A stretch of DNA of 64,000 nucleotides from an uncultured Saprospirales bacterium. GTDB lineage: Bacteria > Bacteroidota > Bacteroidia > Chitinophagales > Saprospiraceae. The stretch spans positions 26,540-90,539 of the forward strand of contig CALMIR010000200.1 of NCBI GenBank assembly GCA_937864265.1, written 5' to 3'. Made by a program: the position numbers and the translations under genes. Below, piece by piece: positions 54,636 through 64,000 of the stretch (position 1 is its first letter; the number at the start of each line of letters is the position of its first letter). A model generated the notes under the pieces. The model had not been told where the DNA came from. It worked only from the letters and a program-made list of their open reading frames with translations, and searched no databases.

Positions 54636-54793
54636 CGCTGTCATTCTAAAGCACCGCTGTATAGCGCCAATTTTCGACCATGTCAGCCGTTCATCCACCA
54701 CTTAGCGTCCAATTCTGGTAGCCAGCCAAACCGAGCTGTGGGTTGAACTTTTACTTTCCTTACACATTTCTATTTTATTAAACGCCATACAAC

Positions 54794-55873
54794 ATGTTAG
54801 ATAAACTGCAAGCCATCAAGGAGCGGTATTTGAATCTGGAAGAACAATTATCGGATCCGCAACTGGCTTCTGATCTGAGCAAACTAAAAAAAGTCAACAA
54901 AGCCTACAAAGACCTCCAACCAGTGGTAGAAGTGTATGAACAATACCAGTTGCTGTTGGGCAATATCGCCACTTCCCGTGAAATGCTACAGGAAGACGAC
55001 CCCGAAATGCGCGAAATGGCTCGCGCTGAATTGGATGATTTGGAGGGGCAACTGGAGGAACTGGAGGAAAAAATCAAGTACTTGCTGATTCCAAAAGACC
55101 CGGAAGATACGAAGGATGTCATTTTTGAAATCCGCGCCGGAACAGGAGGCGACGAAGCCAGTTTGTTTGCCGGCGACTTATACCGCATGTATTCCCGCTA
55201 TTTCGACGAGCAGGGCTGGCAAGTAGAAACCGTATCTGTTACAGAAGGCACGGTAGGCGGCTACAGCAAACTGGTTCTGGAAGTGTCTGGCGAAGATGTC
55301 TATGGCAAAATGAAATTTGAATCGGGTGCCCACCGGGTGCAGCGCATTCCCAAAACAGAGTCCCAAGGCCGGGTGCACACCTCAGCCGCGACAGTGGTTG
55401 TGATGCCCAAGCTTGAAATGGAGGATGTCAACATCAACCGGGTCGATTTGAAAATAGATACCTTCCGAGCCAGCGGTGCCGGCGGGCAGCACATCAACAA
55501 GACGGAATCGGCGGTACGCATCACGCACCTTCCCACGGGTATCGTTTCGGAAAGCCAGGACGGGCGCTCCCAAATCAAAAACCGGGAAATTGCCGAACAA
55601 CGCCTATACGCCAAAATCATGGAAGTACAACGCGAACAGCACCAATCGGCTGTTGCCGCAGCACGCAGGTCGCTGGTGGGTACAGGCGATCGCTCGGATA
55701 AAATCAGAACCTATAACTTTCCGCAAAACCGGGTCACCGACCACCGACTGGAAGGGGACAACAAGAATTTCAACTTACAGCAAGTGATTGAAGGGGAACT
55801 CGCACCCATCATCGAAACCCTTCAAATGGTAGAAAATGCCGAAAAAATGAAACAACAGGCTTTAGCGGAATAA
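54794..55873 (+). CDS. prfA: Peptide chain release factor 1
   Basis: The 359-aa protein is full length. The GGQ catalytic motif is in RASGAGGQHINKTESAVR. The tripeptide anticodon region follows HRVQRIPKTESQGRVHTSA (P-x-T type, PKT here). It releases the chain at UAA/UAG. The K+ channel gene starts 3 bp after its stop, so the two are probably co-transcribed. Confidence 0.97.
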   Translation: MLDKLQAIKERYLNLEEQLSDPQLASDLSKLKKVNKAYKDLQPVVEVYEQYQLLLGNIATSREMLQEDDPEMREMARAELDDLEGQLEELEEKIKYLLIPKDPEDTKDVIFEIRAGTGGDEASLFAGDLYRMYSRYFDEQGWQVETVSVTEGTVGGYSKLVLEVSGEDVYGKMKFESGAHRVQRIPKTESQGRVHTSAATVVVMPKLEMEDVNINRVDLKIDTFRASGAGGQHINKTESAVRITHLPTGIVSESQDGRSQIKNREIAEQRLYAKIMEVQREQHQSAVAAARRSLVGTGDRSDKIRTYNFPQNRVTDHRLEGDNKNFNLQQVIEGELAPIIETLQMVENAEKMKQQALAE

Positions 55874-55876
55874 ACC

Positions 55877-56833
55877 ATGAGAATTCCAAGTTTTACTAAT
55901 AGGAACAGCACGGTTGCCGACCTAGACAACGACCTGGGCTTTGGCAACAAAATTACCGATAGCGTCGATCGCCTGATCAATCCCGATGGCAGTTTCAACG
56001 TGATCCGTCGCGGAGGCATTAACTGGCAGCCCTACCAATCGCTGGTAGAAATGTCCTGGACGAAGTTTTTCATCTTCATCACCATCGGCTATATCCTGGT
56101 CAATGCGCTATTCGCTATCTTGTACCTGATCGTTGGCGCACAAAACCTTTCCGGTATCGAATCGGATGCCCAACTCCATCCTTTCTGGGCCGCCTTTTTC
56201 TTCAGTATTCAAACATTCACCACGGTAGGTTACGGATCTGTCAGCCCAATGGGCATGGCTGCCAATTTGATAGCGGCTTTCAACGCCTTGGTCGGACTTA
56301 TGGCTTTTGCCTTGGCTACGGGATTGTTTTTTTCCCGTTTTTCCCGCCCTAAATCCAATATCGCTTTCAGCGAAAAAGCTGTTTTCCGCCGCTACCACGA
56401 CTCGGAATACAATAGCTTTCAATTGCAAATTGTCAACCGCCGACACAACAAAATCATCAACCTGGAAGCGCAATTGAACCTATCTTGGATAGACCACCGG
56501 GGCGGCAATAAGGTCAGGCGTTTCGCTACTTTGTCCCTGGAAAGATCCAAAGTGGTACTTTTTCCACTCAATTGGGTGATTGTTCATGTCATAGATGAAA
56601 ATAGCCCCCTGTGGCAAAAAACGAGGGAGGAAATAGAAGAAATGGAACCCGAATTCCTGATTATGGTACAGGGTTTTGATGAGACCTATGCGCAAACGAT
56701 TCATGCCAATAGCTCTTATATTTGCGAGCAGATTCACTGGAATGCCCGTTTTAAGCCCATGTATTATCCTCAGGCTGGCATGACTATTTTGGAGTTGGGA
56801 TGGCTGCATGAGTTGATCCGCTTGGAGGAATAG
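55877..56833 (+). CDS. Inward-rectifier-type potassium channel (KirBac-like)
   Basis: The 318-aa protein has a slide helix and TM1 (about 57-85), a pore helix and selectivity filter in FTTVGYGSVSPMG, and TM2 (about 127-150). A cytoplasmic IgG-like Kir domain (about 160-318) follows, with FRYHDSEYNSFQLQIVNRR-type strands. KirBac channels conduct K+ and are blocked by polyanionic lipids or cations. The tight placement behind prfA is probably simple operon sharing. Confidence 0.92.
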   Translation: MRIPSFTNRNSTVADLDNDLGFGNKITDSVDRLINPDGSFNVIRRGGINWQPYQSLVEMSWTKFFIFITIGYILVNALFAILYLIVGAQNLSGIESDAQLHPFWAAFFFSIQTFTTVGYGSVSPMGMAANLIAAFNALVGLMAFALATGLFFSRFSRPKSNIAFSEKAVFRRYHDSEYNSFQLQIVNRRHNKIINLEAQLNLSWIDHRGGNKVRRFATLSLERSKVVLFPLNWVIVHVIDENSPLWQKTREEIEEMEPEFLIMVQGFDETYAQTIHANSSYICEQIHWNARFKPMYYPQAGMTILELGWLHELIRLEE

Positions 56834-56888
56834 CTTTGGCAAGCCTTTTCCTGACGCCTCATTTTTACTAAGAAATAAAGTTTAAGCT

Positions 56889-58178
56889 ATGTTTTTTGAA
56901 GTTTTTCTTACGCTCTTTTTGGTCTTGCTCAACGGTTTTTTTGTAGCCGCTGAATTTTCTATCGTAAAAGTGCGGTACTCCCAAATCCATCTGAAGGCCG
57001 AACAAGGCAACCGGACAGCCAAAATGTCCGAACACATCATCAATCACCTGGATACCTACCTTTCTGCCACCCAATTAGGCATTACGCTGGCCAGTTTGGG
57101 CTTGGGTTGGATTGGTGAGCCAGTGGTTGCGCAATTGATTTCGGCAACGCTCCACGCCTTGCACATCGAAATATCAGAGGAGCTTTTGCATTCCATTTCC
57201 ATGCCGATTGGCTTTCTGGTCATTACGGTATTGCATATTGTGTTTGGCGAGTTGGCACCAAAATCCATCGCTATCCGCAAATCGGAGGCGACAACGCTGT
57301 TTGTCGCTTATCCCTTGTACTGGTTTTTTGCCATTTTCAAGCCTTTCATTTGGTTGATGAATGCCTTGTCAAATCTGTTTTTAAACATCATAGGCATCAA
57401 GCCAGTGGGCGAGCATGAAATACACAGCGTGGACGAGTTGCGGCTACTCGTAGAGCAAAGCAAGGAGGGCGGCGCCATAGAAGATGAAAACTACGAGATC
57501 ATCAAAAATGCCTTCGATTTTACCGATCACAACGCCAAGCAGATCATGGTACCCCGCCAGCAGGTTTTCTCACTGGACAGTTCCCTCCCGATTCAGGAAA
57601 TCATTGATCAAATCCTGGAAAATGGTTATTCCAGGATCCCTATTTACGAAAGTAGTTTGGACAACATCATCGGTATTGTATTTACGAAAGACCTTTTTCG
57701 CCAGTTGAATAAAAGCAAGGATTTTCATATCAAGGACATCCTACAGCCAGTCTATTACGTGTATGAAACCAAGCCCATAAGCGAAATTCTGACCGAATTT
57801 CAACGGCAGCACATTCACTTGGCGGTGGTGATCGATGAATTTGGCGGTACGCAGGGCATTATCACATTGGAAGATATATTGGAGGAACTGGTAGGCGAAA
57901 TCCAAGACGAGGACGACGACGAAAAGCCGATCGTGGAAAAAAAGGAAGGCGATATTTACTTGGTGCAGGCCACGCAAACCCTTGATGACATCAACGAATT
58001 TTTGCCCTATCCGATTCCGTTGAGCGAACACTACACGACCGTTGCCGGGCTATTGCTGTACCACTTCAATCGAATCCCTAAGCTCAACGAAAAAATCATC
58101 ATCGACCAATACGAAATTACCATCACTAAAATCCAACAGCGCACCATTCAGATGGTGCAAATGAAAGCGGTAGAATAA
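56889..58178 (+). CDS. CNNM/CorC-type hemolysin-family membrane protein
   Basis: The 429-aa protein has a DUF21 membrane domain with three to four helices (VFLTLFLVLLNGFFVAAEFS; LAPKSIAIRKSE), a CBS pair (about 205-335, IMVPRQQVFSLDSS; VVIDEFGGTQGIITLEDIL) and a C-terminal CorC_HlyC domain. The family is linked to Mg2+/Co2+ efflux. It follows the K+ channel gene with a 55-bp gap. Confidence 0.93.
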   Translation: MFFEVFLTLFLVLLNGFFVAAEFSIVKVRYSQIHLKAEQGNRTAKMSEHIINHLDTYLSATQLGITLASLGLGWIGEPVVAQLISATLHALHIEISEELLHSISMPIGFLVITVLHIVFGELAPKSIAIRKSEATTLFVAYPLYWFFAIFKPFIWLMNALSNLFLNIIGIKPVGEHEIHSVDELRLLVEQSKEGGAIEDENYEIIKNAFDFTDHNAKQIMVPRQQVFSLDSSLPIQEIIDQILENGYSRIPIYESSLDNIIGIVFTKDLFRQLNKSKDFHIKDILQPVYYVYETKPISEILTEFQRQHIHLAVVIDEFGGTQGIITLEDILEELVGEIQDEDDDEKPIVEKKEGDIYLVQATQTLDDINEFLPYPIPLSEHYTTVAGLLLYHFNRIPKLNEKIIIDQYEITITKIQQRTIQMVQMKAVE

Positions 58179-58184
58179 AAAAAA

Positions 58185-58222
58185 AGCCGGAAGTGCTATA
58201 TGGCACTTTCCAGCTTACGTTT
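58185..58222. terminator. Bidirectional terminator
   Basis: AGCCGGAAGTGC and GCACTTTCCAGCT pair with two mismatches around a 6-nt loop, with an A-tract on the left and T6 on the right. It separates the CNNM gene from the convergent thioredoxin-like gene. Confidence 0.75.
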
Positions 58223-58259
58223 TTTAGCCCTAATAAGTTTTCGTTCTTTGGCCTGAAGC

Positions 58260-58790
58260 CTATTCTTTGTACTTTTCTTGTGCGATGTACTCTAATTCCT
58301 CCAGCATCATTTCTGGTGTTTTGTAACCCGGAGAAATGGAGATGCGGTTTTGGGCTTCATCCAAATAAACAAAAGAAGGGTAGCCCAAGCGGCCCTCTAG
58401 CAAGGAATAAGCCAACTGGTGTACCCCGCGACGACCGCCAGCTACATACGATAACTTATGACCTTTGTACTCAATGTCTTCTTTTTGCTCGGCATCGAAT
58501 TTCACTGCGTAAAAATTGTCATTCATATATTTAATGACCTTGGGATCCTGGAAGGTCTCGCGATCCATTTTTTTGCAATAGCCACACCAATCGGTATAGA
58601 CATCAATAAACATTTTTTTGGGCTGTTTCTCCATCAAGGCGATACCCTGATCCCAGCTGTACCAAGTGATGCTTTCAGCAATTTTTTCGGCTTCTTTCGA
58701 TTCAGCAGCCGATGGCTTCAAAGTGGTGAAGGAATAGATACCAATGGCCAAAGCCAACAAGCCTATTCCAAAAAATGCTTTTTTAGTCAT
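58260..58790 (-). CDS. Thioredoxin-like thiol-disulfide protein
   Basis: The 176-aa protein has an N-terminal signal anchor (AFFGIGLLALAIGIYSF) and a thioredoxin fold with DVYTDWCGYCKKMDRETFQDP (CGYC) and a cis-Pro region RLGYPSFVYLD. It is probably envelope-exposed and acts in disulfide exchange. It is similar to the DUF255/thioredoxin_7 group. Confidence 0.9.
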   Translation of the reverse strand: MTKKAFFGIGLLALAIGIYSFTTLKPSAAESKEAEKIAESITWYSWDQGIALMEKQPKKMFIDVYTDWCGYCKKMDRETFQDPKVIKYMNDNFYAVKFDAEQKEDIEYKGHKLSYVAGGRRGVHQLAYSLLEGRLGYPSFVYLDEAQNRISISPGYKTPEMMLEELEYIAQEKYKE

Positions 58791-58809
58791 GGCAATTCCA
58801 TTTTTTTGT

Positions 58810-58817
58810 CAAATATA
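58810..58817 (-). promoter_or_regulatory. -7 box upstream of the thioredoxin-like gene
   Basis: The minus strand reads TATATTTG 20 bp before the start at 58790, a TAnnTTTG match that implies a very short leader. Confidence 0.4.
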
Positions 58818-58932
58818 CAGGCCTTTTGGAGAAACTCCGATGGATGCTTGGGGCATTTAAGATAAATTTAACTCCGCAGTCCATGAACAAAAGCGCAGTA
58901 GGCTGTTTATTTTAATCACAAAATGGTACACC

Positions 58933-59487
58933 ATGAAGTTAGCAATAGGTATAGGCGGTTCCAGCGGTAGCATATACGCCAAAGTGTTGTTGGATAAATT
59001 GGTGCAGTTGCAAGATCAATTGGAAGCCGTAGGGCTGGTGATGAGTAGCAATGCTGCATTCAATTGGGAATACGAATTGGGCAACCGCGACTTTGAACAA
59101 TACCCTTTTACCCAATACGGCAAAATGGATTTCATGGCGCCCTTTGCCTCTGGCTCCGCAGGATACGACGCACTCGTGATCTGCCCCAGTTCCATGGGAT
59201 TGCTGGGCCGCATCGCTGCGGGCGTTTCTGACGACCTGATGACCCGCGCCGCTGATGTGATGCTCAAAGAGCGCCGCAAACTGATACTCGTACCCCGCGA
59301 TACCCCCTATAGCCTGATCCACCTCAATAACATGAAACTATTGACAGAGGCCGGTGCTATCATTTGCCCAGCCTCGCCTTCATTTTACAGCCGCCCCTCC
59401 AATTTTGAGGAGTTGGCCGCCACCGTCGTGGATCGAGTTATTGACCTACTCGGATTGAAGAATCAAACCTATCGCTGGGGGTCATAA
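58933..59487 (+). CDS. ubiX: Flavin prenyltransferase
   Basis: The 184-aa protein has the N-terminal FMN-binding MKLAIGIGGSSGSIYAKVLL, the ICPSSMGLLGRIAAGVSDDLMTRAADV block and LVPRDTPYSLIHLNNMKLL. It makes prenylated FMN from dimethylallyl phosphate for UbiD-type decarboxylases. No ubiD gene is in the window. It converges with, and overlaps by 6 bp, the large T9SS gene. Confidence 0.94.
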   Translation: MKLAIGIGGSSGSIYAKVLLDKLVQLQDQLEAVGLVMSSNAAFNWEYELGNRDFEQYPFTQYGKMDFMAPFASGSAGYDALVICPSSMGLLGRIAAGVSDDLMTRAADVMLKERRKLILVPRDTPYSLIHLNNMKLLTEAGAIICPASPSFYSRPSNFEELAATVVDRVIDLLGLKNQTYRWGS

Positions 59488-62400
59488 CCCATCGGATACC
59501 AATATCTTCACTTCTTCTACCCAACCATCACCCAAAACGCGAACCCAATACATGCCAGATACCAGACCAGTCAAATGAATGGTTTCCAACTGTTCTTCCG
59601 TTTCCATCTGGCGCATCAATTGGCCGGTAGCATCGAATAATTGCAGCAAGCGGCGACCTTCTTTTTCGGTATAGACATGCAACACATCGCGGGCAGGATT
59701 GGGATAAACCCGAATCACAGCCTCCTGAACCACCTGATCGACGCCTGGCAATTCAGGGCGCGGCGCTGGCACACAATCTTCCACAAAAGCCACGGCATTC
59801 GCCATGCTGGAACAACCATTTTCATCCCATACCTGAACGGTAAAAGTAGCCGTCAGCGGGACACTGGCAGTCGTTGTGGGGCATTCTGCGCAACTCACGT
59901 ATTCCTGAGGCGACCAAAACCAAGCCACAGCGTCCGTAGCTTCTACTGCAAGCGTCAAGCTGCTATCCGCACATACGGTTTGAAAATCGGTGATGGCGGT
60001 AATTTCCGGTCCTTGGTCTGCCTCCAATACAAATTGTTTGCGGAAGCGGCAATCACCAGAGCGGTACAGTACAAAGTAATTCCCGGCCTGTGCGGCTGTG
60101 GTTGCTGCGAAGTACAAGCACTGGTTGGTATTGACAAAACCATTAGGGCCTACCCAAATATAACTGCTAGCCGTAGGCAGACAGATTTCCAGGGGTTGGC
60201 CGATGCAGTAAACAATAGGTTCGTCGGGAATTATCGCATCCGGTATTTCCTCCACATAAACGGTCACACTTGCCGTATCCGAACAACCTGATGCACTGCT
60301 TACGACGACCGTGTAAGTTGTAGTAGCTGTTGGTGCGGCCATTGGCGTAGCACAATCCGTACAACTCAACCCATTGGCCGGCGACCATTGGAAGTTGTCC
60401 CATCCGGCTACATTGAGCCACAGCAATATAGAATCGTTTTTACAAATAGCGGTATCCGGGCGTATCGCCACTGGCTGGCAACTGGACGCATAGCAAGAGG
60501 TTTCCAACGAAAATTGATCGCAAGCCCCGTCGCCGAGCGCTGTAATTTCGATTTTAACCAACTCACCTGGTTCCAAGTCGCTCACTAAGTAGCTGGTATC
60601 CGACATCATTTCTCCGCTTTGGCCTGTCAGCACCAGTACAGTATAGGCCGTATCCGCTGGTAGCGGTGACCAACTGAAGAGGATGGTGGAAGTATCCGCC
60701 TGACAAATAATGGCTTCGCTGCTCAGCAGGTCTTCAACGCTAAGGCTTGCCGTTTCCGAAAGGCTGCAACCGGCATCGCTAAAAGTATAAGTGATTTGGA
60801 ATGTTCCCGAACCACTCAGGGCGGGATCAAAGGTTGCTGTAGCAGGGTCAACCCCGATACCCGACCAAACACCTACGCCCGCAGCAGTTGCCAAAGGAAC
60901 GCTTGCTTCTAAAGCTAATAAACCGCTTGCGGAACAAATGCCTTCCGGCAAATTCATCTCGATGCTCAAATCATCACAGCCAAGTGTCTGGCAGAGTGCC
61001 GTATTAGAAATGCTACAACCCCATTCGTTCGTGAAGGTCAACCGAATTTCTACAGGTTGTCCCGGAGTCAAGCCTTTTACTTCATATTGCCCGGGATTAA
61101 GTACCCCATTAGGACCCTCTAATACACTTACCCCGTAGGCCAAGCCGGGAATATGCTCCCAGGTAAACAAAATCGCATTTAAAGTAGCGCTGCATTGTAT
61201 AGCCGGGGCATCTGGTAAGGGCGCATGCACCACGGTGATCTCGTCGCTATTGCTACAGCCGTTGCTATCCGTTAGGGTAACGGAATACGTTTCTGAGCCA
61301 TCGGGTAAAACCGAAATACTAGGATCCGTAGCACCTGTACTCCACAGAGGCGTACCGCTACCTATAGCTGTCAGCGTGATGCTATCCCCATCGCAAATCA
61401 GGTCATCTCCCATGATAAATACACTGGGCAAGGGTAGTACCTCCACAAAAATAGCTCCTAAGTCTTGACAACCCAATCCCGGATCGAGCGGAATCGCATA
61501 GCTCGTAGTCACAATTGGCGCTACCAGGGTGTCCCAATAAAGATCATCGCCCTCAAAAACGCGAAGCAATACCGTATCGCCCAAACAGATGGTGGTAGAA
61601 TCCGGAATGGCAACTATATCTGGCTGTGGATAGACCGTTACCGTAGTTGTTTTTTCAAATTCGCAGCCCTGGCTCGTCGTATAAAAAGCCGTATAAGTAG
61701 TCGTCTGCGTAGGGGTGACCGTAATGGTATTGGTGATTTCGCCTGTATTCCAATGGAAAAGAATGCCGCCACTGGCAAATAAACTGGCGCTCTCGCCCGC
61801 GCAAATTGTTTGATCGGGACTGATAAAAAGGCCTGCATCACCGGCTACCGAAACAAAGGTGCTCAATACATAGGCACAACCAAAACCATCCGTCACCATC
61901 ACGTTATAATTGGTACTGGCATCGGGAAAAACAGTAATGGCGGCTGTCGTATCGCCAGTACTCCACAAAAAGCTGTCACCTGAACTCACTTCCAAGTTCA
62001 CACCTACACCCGGACAAATCGTTCCTTCCACATTGGTGCTAAGGCTGGGGCTAAACACCACGACAACGGTAACTTGGTCAAATCCGCCGCAGCCTGGGCC
62101 TGTGGAACCATTTACCAAATAAGTCGTGGTCACTGATGGGCTTACGGTAATGCTTGCTCCAGTTCCCACCACGGTTGCACCACCATCCGAATACCAAGTG
62201 ATATTGGTCGCTCCTCCTTCTGCCGTGAGGGTCAGAGGCTCACCCGGACAAGCATATAGGGTATCTGCCGCTACATTAACGATGAAATCAGGAACCGGCG
62301 GTACGGTCAGCAAAAAGGTTTCTGATGAGCAGTTTGCTACCGAAGCTTCAACCGTATAAGTTCCCGGCTGAATGACCAGGGGATTTTGCAATTGACTGCT

Positions 62401-63834
62401 GTACCCACCAGGGCCATACCACTGATACGTAGCACCCAGCGCTGGGGTAGCTTGCGCAAAAAGGGAAATGGCTTCCCCTTGGTAACAAGGCAGCTGATAA
62501 GAAGCCGTAATGGCTGGTGCTTGATCGGCACCAATGACCGCATTTAGCGTTCTAATTTCACCTGAAAAAACATCGACAATGGTAATCACCCATATACCAG
62601 CGCAGACATTGGTTGCTGTATCGGCCCCCATTACCCCTGTACTGGTAAAGATCACCGCACCGCTGGTATCGGCAACGGTGTAATCCCAGGGGCCATGTCC
62701 GCTACCTTCCATGACGATTGCACCATCGCAAGTATTGTTGCACGTTGCATTGCCCACCGCCACAACAGGCGCATAAGGATCCGGGCAATAGGTATTTAAA
62801 TATAAGGTTTCGCGTTTACCGCCGGAACAACTGCTTTGCCCCCAGTTGCCAGAAACGCCATCCCCCAACAAGCGGATAGCAATATCCAGTGATTTTTGAA
62901 AGCCATAATTGTCGTTCTGGCAATCATTTGCTACGAGCGTCCAGCAAAATTCCAGCGGGGGGCTTTGTACGCCGATATTGCCGCAATTTGGCCCGTTCAT
63001 ACCTCGGTTATTGCCCGGATTGCCATCCTGAACGCCGGAGCTGTTGCCATCATAGGCAAAGCCCGGTCCAAAAGTTTGGCCATTGGCCGAACTCGTCCAG
63101 CTTTCGTACCAGCCCCAAGCGCCATTGCTGGTGCACGAAGCGGGGGGGGCAGGCTCGAAAGAATTGGCATCCCAGCCTTCGCCAAATGTAAGCTCCATAC
63201 TGTGCAAAAACTCGCCCTGTGCCACAGCGTACCAATAATCGACCACGTAGCAAATCTGCACTTCTTGTCCGCCCGTATAGGTGCCATTGACTGGCGCCGG
63301 AGAAACCTTAAAATGCCCCATGCGGTTGTCCACACAGCCATTACAAGCTTTGGTATTGCCGATAATCAAATCAAAATCACCCGTCTCCTCGGCATCGGTG
63401 CTGCCAATGAGCAGGTAATAGCTTTGACCGGGATTGACCGTCGCTTCAAAATTTTGCCCGACAGCACAAGAAACCGGCAACAGCGCTTCGCATTGATCGC
63501 CATAAAAAAGCAAAAACTGAAAACTGCTGATGGCCGCTGATACCGCTTCAAAGGTCATGATGTTGCCGGTAGCCGTAAAGTTCAGCCATACATCCGGCGC
63601 ATTAGCGCTTACCTCTCCATCAAAACAATTGGGTAGATACGGATAGGGCTGCGTAGGTGTGGCATTCAAGTTAGATAGATGAAAAGTATCCAGCGATACG
63701 CCCGGATCGGGGCAAGGCAAGGGGTCTTGAAGTTCTATTTGGGTGGCTTTAGTACATTGGTCGTTAAGGGGTTGTGCATACGCTAAAGCTGTGATACACA
63801 GGCTGAGCGCCAGTATCAATAATACATTTTTCAT
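59482..63834 (-). CDS. Giant secreted protein with type A T9SS sorting domain
   Basis: The 1450-aa protein has a signal peptide (LLILALSLCITALAYAQP) and an N-terminal beta domain (about 20-160) followed by a region with GNNRGMNGPNCGNIGV. Repeated Ig/PKD-like modules follow, with recurring TVxCxGxxxxL and FxWSxGxTT segments (LFLWSTGDT-like: FLWSTGDTTAAITV, FHWNTGEITNTITV, PLWSTGATDPSISV). The C-terminal sorting domain is VIRVYPNPARDVLHVY to SGMYWVRVLGDGWVEEVKIL. It should be exported by T9SS and attached to the surface. The 166 bp upstream to the window end contain only an AT-rich promoter-like region. Confidence 0.94.
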   Translation of the reverse strand: MKNVLLILALSLCITALAYAQPLNDQCTKATQIELQDPLPCPDPGVSLDTFHLSNLNATPTQPYPYLPNCFDGEVSANAPDVWLNFTATGNIMTFEAVSAAISSFQFLLFYGDQCEALLPVSCAVGQNFEATVNPGQSYYLLIGSTDAEETGDFDLIIGNTKACNGCVDNRMGHFKVSPAPVNGTYTGGQEVQICYVVDYWYAVAQGEFLHSMELTFGEGWDANSFEPAPPASCTSNGAWGWYESWTSSANGQTFGPGFAYDGNSSGVQDGNPGNNRGMNGPNCGNIGVQSPPLEFCWTLVANDCQNDNYGFQKSLDIAIRLLGDGVSGNWGQSSCSGGKRETLYLNTYCPDPYAPVVAVGNATCNNTCDGAIVMEGSGHGPWDYTVADTSGAVIFTSTGVMGADTATNVCAGIWVITIVDVFSGEIRTLNAVIGADQAPAITASYQLPCYQGEAISLFAQATPALGATYQWYGPGGYSSQLQNPLVIQPGTYTVEASVANCSSETFLLTVPPVPDFIVNVAADTLYACPGEPLTLTAEGGATNITWYSDGGATVVGTGASITVSPSVTTTYLVNGSTGPGCGGFDQVTVVVVFSPSLSTNVEGTICPGVGVNLEVSSGDSFLWSTGDTTAAITVFPDASTNYNVMVTDGFGCAYVLSTFVSVAGDAGLFISPDQTICAGESASLFASGGILFHWNTGEITNTITVTPTQTTTYTAFYTTSQGCEFEKTTTVTVYPQPDIVAIPDSTTICLGDTVLLRVFEGDDLYWDTLVAPIVTTSYAIPLDPGLGCQDLGAIFVEVLPLPSVFIMGDDLICDGDSITLTAIGSGTPLWSTGATDPSISVLPDGSETYSVTLTDSNGCSNSDEITVVHAPLPDAPAIQCSATLNAILFTWEHIPGLAYGVSVLEGPNGVLNPGQYEVKGLTPGQPVEIRLTFTNEWGCSISNTALCQTLGCDDLSIEMNLPEGICSASGLLALEASVPLATAAGVGVWSGIGVDPATATFDPALSGSGTFQITYTFSDAGCSLSETASLSVEDLLSSEAIICQADTSTILFSWSPLPADTAYTVLVLTGQSGEMMSDTSYLVSDLEPGELVKIEITALGDGACDQFSLETSCYASSCQPVAIRPDTAICKNDSILLWLNVAGWDNFQWSPANGLSCTDCATPMAAPTATTTYTVVVSSASGCSDTASVTVYVEEIPDAIIPDEPIVYCIGQPLEICLPTASSYIWVGPNGFVNTNQCLYFAATTAAQAGNYFVLYRSGDCRFRKQFVLEADQGPEITAITDFQTVCADSSLTLAVEATDAVAWFWSPQEYVSCAECPTTTASVPLTATFTVQVWDENGCSSMANAVAFVEDCVPAPRPELPGVDQVVQEAVIRVYPNPARDVLHVYTEKEGRRLLQLFDATGQLMRQMETEEQLETIHLTGLVSGMYWVRVLGDGWVEEVKILVSDGL

Positions 63835-64000
63835 GGATCGTAGTTTTTAGGACTATAACTTGTGGGCGGAATTGCTCCGCTTTGAGCGATAAAGATAGAA
63901 CATATTTAGAAAATTGCTGATTTTTTGACTCTTGTGTTTTACATTTAAATTGAGTGTGCTACAAATTAGTGGTAAATCAATATATCAAGCAGCTTTTTGC

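Noticed and set aside
62896..63540. Plus-strand 214-codon open frame
   Set aside because: Antisense shadow of the T9SS cargo gene.

Overview
This looks like chromosomal DNA of a Bacteroidota member, most likely a Saprospiria-type bacterium (Lewinella/Haliscomenobacter-like). The evidence is two giant secreted proteins with type IX secretion (T9SS) C-terminal domains, a FecI-FecR-TonB receptor locus with a DUF4249 lipoprotein, LytS/LytR-type signalling, almost no Shine-Dalgarno sequences, and many Bacteroidota-type -7 boxes (TAnnTTTG). No rRNA, tRNA, CRISPR array or complete insertion sequence was seen.

Region 1 (1-17300) is the unusual part. A six-gene minus-strand operon (15157 to 5894) encodes an isoprenyl-diphosphate-synthase-like protein with degraded Asp-rich motifs, a 1052-aa divergent histidine-kinase-like protein, two unrecognised proteins, an NtrC-type sigma-54 activator, and a second NtrC-like protein that has lost GAFTGA and the Walker B acids. 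To its left a second synthase-like/kinase-like pair (3986 to beyond the left edge) repeats the first two genes. Small plus-strand genes flank the operon: an 81-aa protein, a 77-aa two-TM protein and a membrane-anchored SPOR protein. The SPOR gene has a perfect sigma-54 promoter (16218). All four control regions of the locus carry CCGAAAA/TTTTCGG palindromes at enhancer-like distance from sigma-54-like sites. I read this as one self-contained sigma-54 signalling system built around isoprenoid-synthase-fold proteins. I know of no described system of this composition.

Region 2 (17300-26000) is housekeeping: an ECF sigma factor, an MsbA-like ABC exporter, accC, accB, efp and fabH (fatty-acid initiation and elongation factor P), a sodium/solute symporter and lspA. 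Region 3 (26000-33000) holds a DUF4143 ATPase and the fecI-fecR-TonB receptor-DUF4249 uptake locus. Region 4 (33000-44200) has an OxyR-like regulator, three membrane-glycan glycosyltransferases, manA, a Uma2 nuclease-like protein, trhO, lpxK and a PlsC-like acyltransferase.

Region 5 (44200-64000) begins with a 1611-aa PKD/CHU_C surface protein. It continues with aldB, DUF779 and an AraC regulator, then a LytTR two-component pair, then prfA with a Kir-type K+ channel and a CNNM-type transporter. It ends with a thioredoxin-like protein, ubiX and a 1450-aa T9SS type A cargo protein. GGGTGA hexamer repeats directly follow the stop codons of both fabH and the 1611-aa gene. A family of CTAGCTTTAGCC-type repeats is scattered through intergenic DNA.
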